Shown: positions 34,378 to 45,989 of the stretch, in pieces
How the letters are laid out: each line of letters starts with the position of its first letter
Position numbering within the stretch: position 1 is the first letter of the stretch
Source of the DNA: Profftia lariciata
GTDB lineage: Bacteria > Pseudomonadota > Gammaproteobacteria > Enterobacterales > Enterobacteriaceae
Reading direction: 5' to 3'
Assembly (NCBI RefSeq): GCF_020541265.1
Contig: NZ_CP045925.1
Coordinates: 248,001 to 312,000 of the forward strand
DNA length: 64,000 bases
Translations under genes and position numbers: made by a program
Notes under the pieces: generated by a model
Seen by the model: only the letters and a program-made list of their open reading frames with translations
Databases searched by the model: none
What the model was told of the DNA's origin: nothing

Positions 34378-35811
34378 GTGAAACAAACCACACAACAAAA
34401 TACTTTTCTTATTCATGATTATGAAACTTTTGGACAAAATCCTGCGCTAGATTTACCTGCACAATTTGCAGGCGTACGCACTGATTCTAATTTTAATATT
34501 ATTGAAGAACCTTTAATATTATACTGTCGTCCAGCAGATGATTATTTACCTCAACCAGAAGCCGTAATAATTACTGGTATTACACCTCAGTTTGCTTTAT
34601 TGAATGGAATCAATGAGGCAGAATTTGCACGGCAAATTAATCGTATCTTTAGTGTACCTGGTACCTGTATTATGGGTTACAATAATATTGTTTTTGATGA
34701 TGAAGTTAGTCGTAATATTTTTTATCGTAATTTTTATGATCCTTATGCTTATAGCTGGCAGAATGGTAATTCTCGTTGGGATTTAATTAAAGTTTTGCGT
34801 GCTTGTTATTCTTTACGTCCTGAAGGTATTAACTGGCCATTGAATGAGCAAGGATTACCAAGTTTTAAGCTAGAGGCTTTATCTAAATATAATAATATTC
34901 AACATAATAATGCTCATAATGCTATATCTGATGTATATGCTACTATTGCACTTGCAAGGTTAGTTAAATTAGCTCAGCCTAGATTATTTAACTATTTATT
35001 TCAGTTAAGAAGTAAGCATAAACTTTTTAAGTTATTTGATATAATAGATATGAAGCCTTTAATACATATTTCTAGCATGTTTGGCGTTATTAAAAATAAT
35101 ACCAGTTTAGTGGTTGCACTAGCAAAACACCCTACAGATAAAAATACTGTTATTATATGTGATCTTGCTGGAGATGTCTCTTTATTATTTAAGTTAGATG
35201 TAAACGGATTACGTGAGCGTCTCTATAAACGACATAGTGAACTATATTTAGACCAATTATCTCCTCTACCTATTAAGTTAGTACATTTAAATCAATGTCC
35301 GATATTAGTTCCTGAGTATACTTTACGTGCTAAAGATTATCTACGTCTTGGTTTAGATCGTCAGCAATGTATGAATAACTTAAAATATTTACAAAATCAT
35401 CCTTGGGTAAGTGAAAAAATTATTACTGTTTTTACACATGCTAAGCCTTTAAAAATTACAGATAATGTAGACGCTCAACTTTATAATGGATTCTTTAATT
35501 ATTCTGATCAAAAAGCAATGCAAATTATTCGTAAAACTTTACCGCATAATTTATCAAATCTATCTCTTAAAGTAAAAGATAAACGTATTTTATCTTTATT
35601 ATTTCGTTATCGAGCACGTAACTTCCAAAATACTCTTACTTCTCATGAATATAATATTTGGCAATTACATCGTCAAATAATATTAAATCCTGAAAAAATA
35701 AAAATGTATACTTTAAAACTAAAAAAACTATATTTTTTTTATAAAAAAGAAACTGAAAAAACAACTAAATTAAAAGAATTATTTAAGTATATGAGACAGT
35801 TAATTAATTAA
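34378..35811 (+). CDS. sbcB: Exodeoxyribonuclease I (ExoI)
   Basis: A 477-residue ExoI (E. coli 475), a 3'-5' single-strand DNA exonuclease used in recombination and mismatch repair. DEDDh residues are present: D14 and E16 (HDYETFG), the aspartate near 107 in FDDEV, H180 and D185 (NNAHNAISDVYA). The SH3-like and C-terminal helical domains follow (PLIHISSMFG, VIICDLAGDVS, NVDAQLYNGFF, RYRARNF). The start is GTG at 34378, with AAGGA 12 bases upstream; no in-frame ATG lies nearby and the product then begins level with E. coli ExoI. The C-terminal 40 residues are unusually lysine-rich, as is common in A/T-rich genomes. Confidence 0.96.
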   Translation: MKQTTQQNTFLIHDYETFGQNPALDLPAQFAGVRTDSNFNIIEEPLILYCRPADDYLPQPEAVIITGITPQFALLNGINEAEFARQINRIFSVPGTCIMGYNNIVFDDEVSRNIFYRNFYDPYAYSWQNGNSRWDLIKVLRACYSLRPEGINWPLNEQGLPSFKLEALSKYNNIQHNNAHNAISDVYATIALARLVKLAQPRLFNYLFQLRSKHKLFKLFDIIDMKPLIHISSMFGVIKNNTSLVVALAKHPTDKNTVIICDLAGDVSLLFKLDVNGLRERLYKRHSELYLDQLSPLPIKLVHLNQCPILVPEYTLRAKDYLRLGLDRQQCMNNLKYLQNHPWVSEKIITVFTHAKPLKITDNVDAQLYNGFFNYSDQKAMQIIRKTLPHNLSNLSLKVKDKRILSLLFRYRARNFQNTLTSHEYNIWQLHRQIILNPEKIKMYTLKLKKLYFFYKKETEKTTKLKELFKYMRQLIN

Positions 35812-37502
35812 TATAATTTACATTATAATCATTAAATATATTACTGATATTTTCTATCTAAATAAATTATAACAATAAATTATTATAATTTCTTATTTAA
35901 AGAGATTTTTATGATTATTTATAATAACAAAAGTAATTTGATTGATTATATTATAGAAATTTTTTATATTTATATGCTAAATACTTTTTATTTAATGAAT
36001 AAATTAAATTAATTTTTAGATCTCTTGAATAATTAAGTAAACTATATTTTTCTAAAAAATCTCTTACTATCATTCGTATGATAGAAAAATATTAGAACGG
36101 TATATTACAATTAGATAATAAAATATGTATTATCTTATATGTGAGATGCGTAACTAAAATACAGTGATAAATGATATAGTTAATAGTTGCTAAATTTTTG
36201 TTTATTTCAGATAAGTATCTTTCCCTGCCCTAATTATATAAAATTTTTCAATAAAAAACATTAATATTACAAGGATCAGTGCTAATTAACAATATCTTGT
36301 TAGTTTTTTAGTTTATATGTACTACTATCTTTTATATCCTTAAATTAAGATAAAAATAAAAAGTATAAAAATCTCAGAATCTATTAATAGGAGTATAAGA
36401 CCTGTTATAGCTAACATTAAAGAAAAGTAACGATCATTGTAATATTATTATAAATATAAAAGATAAAATAATCAATATATCATCTGAAAAACTAATAAAA
36501 CTAAAATATTTTAACTAATTTATAATAGCGTATATTTGCTCGAATATTGAGTATAATTAATTAAATATAAATAAATCCCTGTTATCTAATAGTAAAATAA
36601 AAATAATTGTTAATAGAATAAATCAATATCTTCGGTTAATTATATTAGAAAATATTTACAATATATTTAATAGATATTGATTGTATAATTATTACATCTA
36701 GATAAAAAAATAGTTTATTGTTATGGAAGAAAAATTTTTATAGAATATTACTTGATATAATTGTAATTAGTAATTATCATCTTATAAGATACTCTTACAT
36801 AATTACATGTAAAATAATTCAAAATAGATAATTTTGCTATATTATATATATTTAATAATTTTCTACTAATTCAATGATTATAATATCATTTTAGTAAATG
36901 AAATATTTAAAATCTTAAGAATAAGAAAACATAATATATTAATTTATACTTTGCTGATTTCATATATATTAAGAATAATATTTATTATATTGTAATATTT
37001 AATTATTTTAGATCATTACAAATAATTTTATATAAAATGATATACATTCTATAAATATAGAATATTTGTTATTATTTAATAATTAAATTATAGACCATAA
37101 TAACATTATTTATTTTATTTATACATAATTATTAAATAATACTTGACATGCTGTATTAACTAATAATATAAAAAATTATATTTATAATATTTTAAAATAA
37201 TTGTATAATTAAAGATATAATATATTAAAATATTGCTTATGATTAATCTATTAATTTTTTATTATTTTTGTGAAAAATTTTTATATTCATGCAATAAAAA
37301 ATATTTTTTTATAAAGATCTCGTAATTGGTTGTAATTCGTTATATATTATATAAATCTATTTATAGATAATAGTAATATATATAAAATTTTTTGTAATTT
37401 TATTTTATTAATTGCACATATAGATGTTATATATGTTATTGTGTTATAATGATTAATTTTTTATTGTATATATAATCTTATCTTTGATAAAGAGGTCTTA
37501 AT
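35812..37502. other. Non-coding region, 1.7 kb, with a less A/T-biased stretch
   Basis: No gene is readable. The part from about 36000 to 36660 has more G and C than most deserts in this window (for example around 36220, 36390 and 36580) and may be an old, unrecognisable gene remnant. In E. coli kefC lies upstream of folA; I could not match it. The last 12 bases hold the AGAGG ribosome-binding site of folA. Confidence 0.5.
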
Positions 37503-37994
37503 ATTCTTAATATTAGTATTATTGCCGCTCTTACAATAGATCGTATTATTGGTAATAATAATAAGCTACCATGGCATTTACCAGCTGATCTTGCATGGTT
37601 TAAGCGCAATACAATCAATAAAACGGTAATTATGGGACGTAAAACTTTTGAATCTATCGGACATCCCTTATTACAACGTCATAATATTATATTAAGCCGT
37701 CAACCTGGCCAAGATAAACGTGTTACTTGGGTAATGTCACCTGAAGATGCTATTCTTGCTGCTAGGCAAGAAAAAATATTTATTATTGGTGGTGGTAGTA
37801 TATTTTTTCATTTTATGCCATTAGTTCAATATATGTATTTGACTTATATTAATGCTAAAATAAATGGAGATACATATTTTCCATGCTACGAATTAAATGA
37901 CTGGGAAATTAAATTTATTAAATTTCATAATGCTGATAAAATTAATAATTATAGTTATTATTTTAAAATTCTAAAAAAACGTTTTAAATATTAA
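37503..37994 (+). CDS. folA: Dihydrofolate reductase, apparent ATT start
   Basis: A complete DHFR of 163 residues (E. coli 159) that reduces dihydrofolate with NADPH. Homology runs from ISIIAALTIDRIIG through LPWHLPADLAWFKRN (catalytic Asp, D29 here, D27 in E. coli), VIMGRKTFESIG, NIILSRQPG, IIGGGSIF and DTYFP to the C-terminal strands. There is no ATG before the conserved start: the codon matching the E. coli Met is AAT at 37509. A good ribosome-binding site, AGAGG at 37491-37495, lies seven bases before an in-frame ATT at 37503, the likeliest start. The first ATG (37632) would delete about 40 residues, including the catalytic Asp. Either ATT initiation is used or the gene has just lost its start. 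Convergent with apaH, as in E. coli. Confidence 0.85.
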   Translation: MLNISIIAALTIDRIIGNNNKLPWHLPADLAWFKRNTINKTVIMGRKTFESIGHPLLQRHNIILSRQPGQDKRVTWVMSPEDAILAARQEKIFIIGGGSIFFHFMPLVQYMYLTYINAKINGDTYFPCYELNDWEIKFIKFHNADKINNYSYYFKILKKRFKY

Positions 37995-39319
37995 ATAATA
38001 TTATTAATATTTATATTATTATTAATGTCTATTTTATTTAAAATAATCATGAAAATATGTTATTAATGTAATTATATATTATTTGTATAAATAAGCATAT
38101 TTACATAGTTAAGTATAAAACTTTAGTTTTCTCAATTTGATTATTAGTAATATAAAATAGTAGATAAATAGATATTATTTAATAATATAAAATATTATAT
38201 AATACATACAAGAATGTATTGATATTTTACATACTAAAAATATAAAATATATTTATTTTATAACAATTAAATAATAATTAGCATACTACTAGTTAATTAT
38301 ATATTATTTAGTTATTTACCTTGTATTGCTTATTTTTAGTGATTTACATAATATATAAGTTATTATAGTAATTATCTTTTAACTTAATTTATTCATAAAT
38401 ATTAGGTATTATACTAAAATATATAAAGTTAAAAATTATTATTTTATATAATATGATAACATTAATAAACAATACATATACATTTATATTAATAATTAAT
38501 ACGTAAATATAACTTAAATAATATTATTAATAGTTAGTATTATTATATAGATTATTAATAGTATTTATGTATACATAGTTATTAAAATATATGTATATTA
38601 TATTTTATAAGAAAATATTAACATTATCTCGATATGAAATAATAAGTTAGGTATATAGTAATAATTAAATTTTTTCATATAAATCTTTAACATATAGCTT
38701 TTAAAAAGTAATAAAGTGATGCATTCTTGCAATTATAAATATTAACAATACTTTTGATATAAATACTATTATACTGTTTTTAATTTTATAATACAATGTT
38801 ATACATGTATAATAAATTAATATTTGAGCATTATCAATGAATATTATGTATTTATAGATTCAATAATTAATGCAATAAATGACTAATTAAGATAAAGTAT
38901 CTTTCTTGAAAGATATTCTAATAGTTTTTAAATTATTTTTTAAAAAATAGAAATATAATTACTGAATTTATTATTGTCTCAAGCAAAAAAATTAAATTGT
39001 AAGTTATTATCAACCAGAACAAAAATAACAATAAAATGTAAATTAATTTAATTTTTATAGTATTTTAAAATACAAATTTACTATTAATATTACTTAATTA
39101 TTTAGTATAATTATTGATAATATTTAATATAGCTAACTATAAAAAAATCTTTTATAAAAAATAACTTATTATATTCATAATCCATTAATTTTAATTGCAT
39201 GTATTGTACTAGAACTTTAGATATATTATAAAGTAATAATATATTATGATATATCATGTTCAAACTATTTTTATAAATACAATTAATAAACTTTTTTGTA
39301 TATAAAATTTTTTCTTAAT
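37995..39319. other. Non-coding region between convergent folA and apaH, 1.3 kb
   Basis: In E. coli folA and apaH are convergent and nearly adjacent. Here 1.3 kb of A/T-rich sequence with no readable gene separates them. Confidence 0.65.
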
Positions 39320-40132
39320 CTAGAAACATGGCTGAGTGAAATATTGTTTATCTTCCCATCGTAATAAAGTTAAGTTACCACCCCAGCAACAACCAGTATC
39401 GAGTGCATATATTAATGATGGTGTTTTAGTGCCTGCTAATGATGCCCAATGACCAAAGATAATAGCATACTGATTATCTAGCACTTTATTAGGCAAAGAA
39501 AACCATGGTTTCAGTGGTGCAGGAGTTTTTTCGGGGACATCTTTACATATCATATCTAGTTGTCCATTGGGAAAACAGTAGCGCATATGTGTAAGCGCAT
39601 TAATAGCAAAACGTAGTCGATCAAGATAAGTAAGATTATTAGACCAGTTATTAGATTTATTATTGTACATATTATTCAATAATAATTGATAATTATTGCT
39701 ACTTAAAATAGCTTCAATTTCATTTGCACACATTTGTGCAATCTCAATATTCCACTGAGGGCTAATACCAGCGTGTGTCATGACTATTTTATATTTATTA
39801 TCAATCTGAAGCATTGGTTGGCAACGTAACCAATTAATTAAAATATCAACATCAGGAGCAATTAATAACTGATTAATGTTATATTTAGGATCATTATCTT
39901 TAATGCCTTTATAAATAGCTAAAAGATGTAAATCATGATTACCAAGTACCATGCGTACACTATGTCCTAGTGATTTAATGTAACGTAGTACTTCTACAGA
40001 ATTGGGACCACGACCTACTAAGTCTCCAGTTATCCAAAGGGTATCTTTAAGAGGATTAAACGCGACCTGTATTAATAAAGAACGTAATTCTTTATAACAT
40101 CCATGAATATCACCTATTAATAATATAGACAT
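39320..40132 (-). CDS. apaH: Diadenosine tetraphosphatase (symmetrical Ap4A hydrolase)
   Basis: A 270-residue ApaH (E. coli 280), which splits Ap4A into two ADP and also removes Np4 caps from RNA. The metallophosphatase motifs are GDIHGC (D8, H10), GDLVGRGP, GNHD and THAG, followed by FGHWASLAG and ALDTGCCWGGNLTLLRW at the C-terminus. An AAAGGT ribosome-binding site lies just before the ATG. apaG, which lies between rsmA and apaH in E. coli, is missing. A low-complexity Asn-rich stretch near residues 145-166 is an A/T-bias effect. Confidence 0.97.
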   Translation of the reverse strand: MSILLIGDIHGCYKELRSLLIQVAFNPLKDTLWITGDLVGRGPNSVEVLRYIKSLGHSVRMVLGNHDLHLLAIYKGIKDNDPKYNINQLLIAPDVDILINWLRCQPMLQIDNKYKIVMTHAGISPQWNIEIAQMCANEIEAILSSNNYQLLLNNMYNNKSNNWSNNLTYLDRLRFAINALTHMRYCFPNGQLDMICKDVPEKTPAPLKPWFSLPNKVLDNQYAIIFGHWASLAGTKTPSLIYALDTGCCWGGNLTLLRWEDKQYFTQPCF

Positions 40133-41364
40133 TATAACCTTTTTTTAATAAGAACAGTTAACTAAAATATATAATATTGATATATCTTAATAAAGATTAT
40201 ATATAATAGTGTATAATTTTTATAAATTAATAGACTTATATTAATTTATTATAAAATAATAATTAAATATAACTCATAATTATTATATTTTATTATTACA
40301 CAATCTTTAGGTAAAAATAATTTATTATTATACCATCATACTGAGGTATTATAAAGTATACAACTCTCATATCAATAATTTTATCATTAATAATGAAATA
40401 ATTGTATGTTATTTTTGAAAAAATATATAATACACATTATGTTATTATATTTATGATAATTATATAATTATTGATTAAAAAATTAGATAAATAAGACCAA
40501 TATAATTATTATAAAATAAATGCAGTTAATATTTTTAATGATTTTAAAAAAATCAATATATTATAGATAATGTAATTTATTTACATGTATAAAATTATTT
40601 ATTACCAAGTAAATATTTTGTAATCAAATATTTTAATAAAATTAAATTATTTATTAATAAAAAAATATATAGCATGATATGAAGATTAATATTTTTTTAA
40701 GAATGATAATTTAAGCAATGATTTTCAAAAAAATAAATTTTAATAAAAAGTCATATTTATTAAATTTATCCTTAATTATATATTACTTTCTGAAGGAAGA
40801 ATTACTTTTATGAAAAATATTATGTGTATTTGCTATTATTTATTATAATAGTTACTACGCTCAGTACGTTTACTATTGTAGTTGCAAGATGCATAATAAG
40901 TATTATAAATAATTAAACTTAAATAATATGATTGATATTTATATATAAATATTAACTATTAAGAAACTATAAAAATATAGAGTAATTCAAAGAATATACT
41001 AACATATAACTTTATGAGATAATAAATAAATCATCAAGCTTTTTATTAATTATAATAATATATTTATTATTCATATAATAAATTGTAGATCGTTTTTATT
41101 TAATATAATTACTAATAAAAATATATTATATGCAATAATATATTTATGATAATTAATAAATTATTTATTTTTATAGAAAATTTATATTAAGTTATTTAAT
41201 AATTCATTATCAGATAATACCTCAAGTATATTTATTTAAAATAATATAAAATATATTATGTATGATATACCAATAATATTAAACATATTTTCTAGGTTTC
41301 TAGAAGGTATATATTATTATTTAATACATTAAAATAATTATTATTAGTATAATGAATTTTTTGG
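40133..41364. other. Non-coding region between rsmA and apaH, 1.2 kb (apaG position)
   Basis: apaG (about 380 bases in E. coli) is expected here and cannot be read. A short less A/T-biased patch near 40790-40890 includes a GGAAG followed by a 12-codon reading frame (40811-40849), probably meaningless. A 6-bp hairpin (TTCTAG with its complement, 41290-41305) lies about 60 bases beyond the rsmA stop and could be a weak terminator. Confidence 0.55.
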
Positions 41365-42171
41365 TTATTGCTTATAAAGCCAATTTGCTAATTTGCAATA
41401 GTCCTTTATAGAGAGATTCTCTGCACGTTGAAAAGGATCTATTTCTAGTTTAGTTAATTGTTTAGGGGTAAATAATGTACTTAAACTATTGCGCACAATT
41501 TTTCGACGTTGATTAAAAGCTATTTTAGTAATTTGACTAAGCAATCTTATATCTTTTACTGGATTAGGAATTATTGCATGCGGGATAAGTCTAACAAAAG
41601 TTGATTCAACTTTTGGAGATGGTTGAAATGCTTGTGGTGATACTTCTAATAATGGGGTCACTTGACAATAATATTGAGTTATTACGGTCAAACGACTATA
41701 ATCTTTGTTATTTGGAATAGCTATTAAACGGTTTACTACTTCTTTTTGTAACATAAAATGTAAATCTTTAATAACATGAATATAGGTAAAAATATGAAAT
41801 AATAAAGGAGTCGAAATATTATATGGAAGACTACCAAATATGCGTAACATTTGTCCTATTTCACTCGATAATTCATTAAAGTTTACAGTCATAGCATCTT
41901 GCTGGCGAATATTTAATTTGTAGTTTATATCGGAATACTTTAATAATTGCTGAATAAGATCTCGATCAATCTCTATAATTGTAATTTTATCTATCATATT
42001 CGTAATAGGTTTAGTTAAAGCTCCTAAACCCGACCCTATTTCTACCATAGCTTGATTTTTCATTGGTTGAATAGCTGATACGATGTTATTAATTACATAT
42101 TGATCTATTAAAAAATTTTGTCCATAACGTTTGCGGTATTTATGGTATTGGTAAGATATATTATTATTCAT
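41365..42171 (-). CDS. rsmA: 16S rRNA adenine dimethyltransferase RsmA (KsgA), motif IV altered
   Basis: A 268-residue RsmA (E. coli 273), which dimethylates A1518 and A1519 of 16S rRNA and checks 30S assembly. The SAM-binding start RYGQNFLID, motif I VEIGSGLGALT, IIEIDRDL (acidic motif II) and QQDAM are all conserved, as are MLQKEVVNRL, PQAFQPSPKVES and AFNQRRK in the C-terminal part. One anomaly: motif IV, NLPY in nearly all members, reads SLPY here (S114, codon AGT), so the Asn that contacts the target adenine is replaced. The protein may be impaired in catalysis yet still bind 30S. pdxA and apaG, its usual neighbours, are gone. Confidence 0.96.
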   Translation of the reverse strand: MNNNISYQYHKYRKRYGQNFLIDQYVINNIVSAIQPMKNQAMVEIGSGLGALTKPITNMIDKITIIEIDRDLIQQLLKYSDINYKLNIRQQDAMTVNFNELSSEIGQMLRIFGSLPYNISTPLLFHIFTYIHVIKDLHFMLQKEVVNRLIAIPNNKDYSRLTVITQYYCQVTPLLEVSPQAFQPSPKVESTFVRLIPHAIIPNPVKDIRLLSQITKIAFNQRRKIVRNSLSTLFTPKQLTKLEIDPFQRAENLSIKDYCKLANWLYKQ

Positions 42172-45100
42172 TATAATTATTGATTTTTTATATTAAGACT
42201 ATATGTTATTATATATTTATTTATCATATAATTATATACTTAAATAAGTATTTTAGTACATAAATCTGTAATATTTAATTGATAATGAGTGAAGAAAACT
42301 ATATAATAATGTAAATAATTATTTAGTAAATTATCAATAATTATAAAAACTTATAATAAATATTATTATATTTGGTATATATATTTTTAGAAAAAATATA
42401 AAATAAATATTTATTTATCTATATATTTTGATTGTTTTATTTAAAATGACTTATCATCTAATATTTATTATTAGTTTTTTTAAAAAAATTATCTATAAAC
42501 GCACTTATTAAATTTATATCAGTAAATAAATATACTAGGTTATTTATGATATTTTAAAAATTATTTAATAAAGTAAGACAAGTAGCAATAAATTATTTTA
42601 TTATATCAACAACGATTTTGTATTTAAGTTATTTTTAATTGTATACAATCCTGTAACGCCGATAAAAAATAAATTTATATTTTATCTCTAAAATATAAAT
42701 TTTATTTAACTATATGTTATATTAGTTAATAACTGTCTTTTAACTTATAATTAATATTATCAGTTACTTAACTATTTTAGATAAGTGTAATATATTATTT
42801 ATTACATAACTTCTTTAATAGAAAAATTACTGTTTTTATGATTATCAAATCTAACATTCATTAAAAAATATTTTATTTTAGTATTGTGTTGTTATTTTTA
42901 TATAAATATATATTAATAATAGTATATTTACATTTTTAATATAAGATTCATTTTTCATTTTTTAATATATATTTCTAGTAATTTAGAATTTTGTAATCTG
43001 ATATTATGTTTATATATCAGTATATATAAAAATATTATTAACTAAATTATTAATACATGTAATAATATTTTATATAATGTTTAATATTAAACTATTTCTT
43101 ATTAATTAGTTAATGTATTTTTTACTAAAGTATTTAATATTTTTTGATAAATAATTATATTATTTATTATAAATAATAATTGCACTATAATAATTTATAT
43201 ATATTATTTAGATTACTGTTAATAATATAATTTAAATACGATAAATATAATTTATATGCTCTTAATATTTACGTAATATTTATAAATAAATATAACATTA
43301 CTATTAATAAAAAACTTTTTTAATACCAAGTATGAAATATATATATTATATAATTTTTTAAAGAAAAACCTTTCTTATATTATTATACCTTTAATTTTAT
43401 TCATAATATAATAAAAAATTATTTCATTTATTCAAAATAAAATAAATAAAAATATTTTTTATATTTATAGTCTATAATTTTATTATATATTATTGATTGT
43501 AAATCATCTATTTTAAAAAATTTTTGTTAAAAAATAGTATATTTATAATAAATTAATTTTTTTAAAGTAGAGAAATTATTAATAATAAATTAAACATTAT
43601 TCATTTAAGAACTATATTAGTTACATATTAATAATTGATTATTTGTAATGATTCAAATACTATAAACTAATATTTTAGTTTAAAAGATTAAATATCATAA
43701 AGTATTTTAAAATTAATTTATTAAAATATTAATACAATATTTAAAGCAATAAACAATTATTTATGTTTTATTGAATTTACATGCCATCAGAGTCAAATAA
43801 AATTTCAGCAAAAAATACTAAACTCAAATAATATAAAATATTTAATAAAATTTATAAATATAAAAATATATTTTTTTCTTAATGAATATAAGAAATATTT
43901 TATTTATATAAATAGTTTTAATTTATGGTTTAAAAAAACTTTTTTATCTTAACTATTCATTATTAAAAATAGTGTTTAGTACATTAATATCTACATATAT
44001 ACTTACTATATAAATCATGTATTAAATCTTAAAAATTATTAATTGATATCCTATTTTATAATATCGATTAATTATATAAAACAATAATAAATTATAGTCT
44101 TTTATTATTTGGACTAACATTACTGTAATAACAAAAATAAAACAAATAACTGTTTAATATTAATTATTAAATATATATATCTTTATATTATTTAGTATAA
44201 TTTTTATATTATTAGATCTTTTCTCTAAATTACAATATATTTTCGTAATTATTATTTGTTATGTATAGTGAATATTATCTAATAATTCATTATTATTCAT
44301 ATTATATATTCATAAAATAAGATTAATAAAAATTTTATTTTATGAATGATAGTGTTTACTAGAACATTTAACATATGTTTTTTAAACATAATAGAAATAA
44401 TCATTTATTTTGTGTTATCCTAAGTATAGTTAATAAATGATTTAATCATACTATCTTTCAATACTTTATTTGTATAAAGTAAAAATATTTGTATATTATA
44501 AATATTATCAAAAATTAATATAATAAATAGAATTACCGTTATAAATATTTTTTACTGTTATTAAAATTAATATATTTAATAAATATTAGTTATTATAAGA
44601 TTTTAATTATAAAAAATTTTAAATAAAATCCTATGTTTTATGAAATTAGAATTAATTGAAAGATAAGTATTTAGTAAATATTGAATTTAATAATATATCA
44701 AAATATATAATATATAAAATTTTATTTTAATACCTTAATTTTTATAATAAAAACTATAAAAAATATTATTTTTTAACATTATGAATTTAATATATAAAAT
44801 ATAATTTTATAATTATCTTATATTAAGTATCTTTATATATCAAATAAGAAAATTATTTCTTTTATAAATTAATAAAATGCATAAAATTTTATGTTACTAT
44901 ATCATATAATATATCCAATTAGTATTTGATAATTTATAGATTTTAATATGAAGATTCATTTTGTATAGTTCATTATTTATGATAATAAATAAATTTATAT
45001 TTATAACACTTCATATATTATATTCTATGTATAAGAGATGGGTATAATCAATTATTTTGATGTAATATTTATTTACTGGACAATGCAAACATTACTGTTA

Positions 45101-45872
45101 ATAAAAAATATTATTTATTTTCTTTGTTTATATGTTTTTAGTTTTATCTAGTTAATTCAGATATTTTCTATATAAATTTTTTATAAAATTAGGTAAATAA
45201 TTTAATTTTTTAAAAGTAAATGTATTATATAAAATAATATATTTATTAATATATTATCTGATAATATGTATTATGAATTTTTTATTAAACAAAGTATATA
45301 CAATATAATCTTTGTATGATTTTTAGGATATAAGTATTTTATATATTATTAATATTATGTATTAGATTATTAAATAATAAGTAAATGGATTTACTTATAT
45401 TGAGTATAATTAATTTGTTATTTTTCATAAAAAATTTTTATTAAATTTTTATATACATTACATATTTATTATTTATAGTTTTTTAAATAATTTCAAAAAT
45501 TAAATAATTGGTTATGTTGTTAAATTATTTAATTTTAATTTTATTTAAAATAAATTTTCTAATAAAAAGTATAATAAAGTCAATAAATTATTAGCATGTT
45601 ATTACATGTTAACTTCATTATATATATTCAGTAATTTATAAGCTAACATTGAATAATGAAAGCAAATACATTATATAATGACATAAATAACTATGTAACT
45701 AATCTTATAAAATATTTTTTAAAAATTTAATAACTATTAAATTTTATTATTTATTTATTTTTTTTATAAAAAACATACTAATAATGTTGCTATATTTGCT
45801 ATTATATCGATCTATTAAATTTAATATATATTTTGCACTATTATTGCAAGTGAGTTACTTATTTTTTATATC
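42172..45872. other. Longest gene desert, 3.7 kb
   Basis: No gene, RNA or remnant is readable on either strand; the sequence is almost pure A/T. In E. coli dapF follows lptM; the corresponding position (below 45873 on the minus strand) shows no dapF sequence. Confidence 0.65.
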
Positions 45873-45989
45873 TTATTTAATTTGTATTTTTGATGGTTTA
45901 TTAGGAGCATGAAGATATAATGGTCCTTTAAAGCCGCAACTTACAATTATAAAAGTAAAAATCCATAAAATTAAAAAATTTTTATTCAT
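45873..45989 (-). CDS. lptM: LptD-oxidation lipoprotein LptM (YifL), 38 residues
   Basis: A 38-residue lipoprotein. The signal peptide MNKNFLILWIFTFIIVSC ends in a lipobox (I-V-S-C, Cys18 lipidated). The mature protein starts CGFKGPLYLHAPNKPSK, matching the enterobacterial LptM/YifL signature CGLKGPLYFP, and ends ten residues or so later at IQIK. E. coli LptM is 67 residues; the variable tail is missing. LptM binds the LptD-LptE translocon in the outer membrane and promotes correct disulfide formation in LptD. LptD in this window keeps all four cysteines, consistent with a retained partner. It is isolated, with 3.7 kb and 1.3 kb of empty DNA on its sides, and has no clear ribosome-binding site. 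Identification rests on the short signature motif. Confidence 0.85.
   Translation of the reverse strand: MNKNFLILWIFTFIIVSCGFKGPLYLHAPNKPSKIQIK

Noticed and set aside
40811..40849. 12-codon frame with a GGAAG upstream in the apaG position
   Set aside because: Too short, no family resemblance, and such frames are expected by chance; noted only in the gap description.
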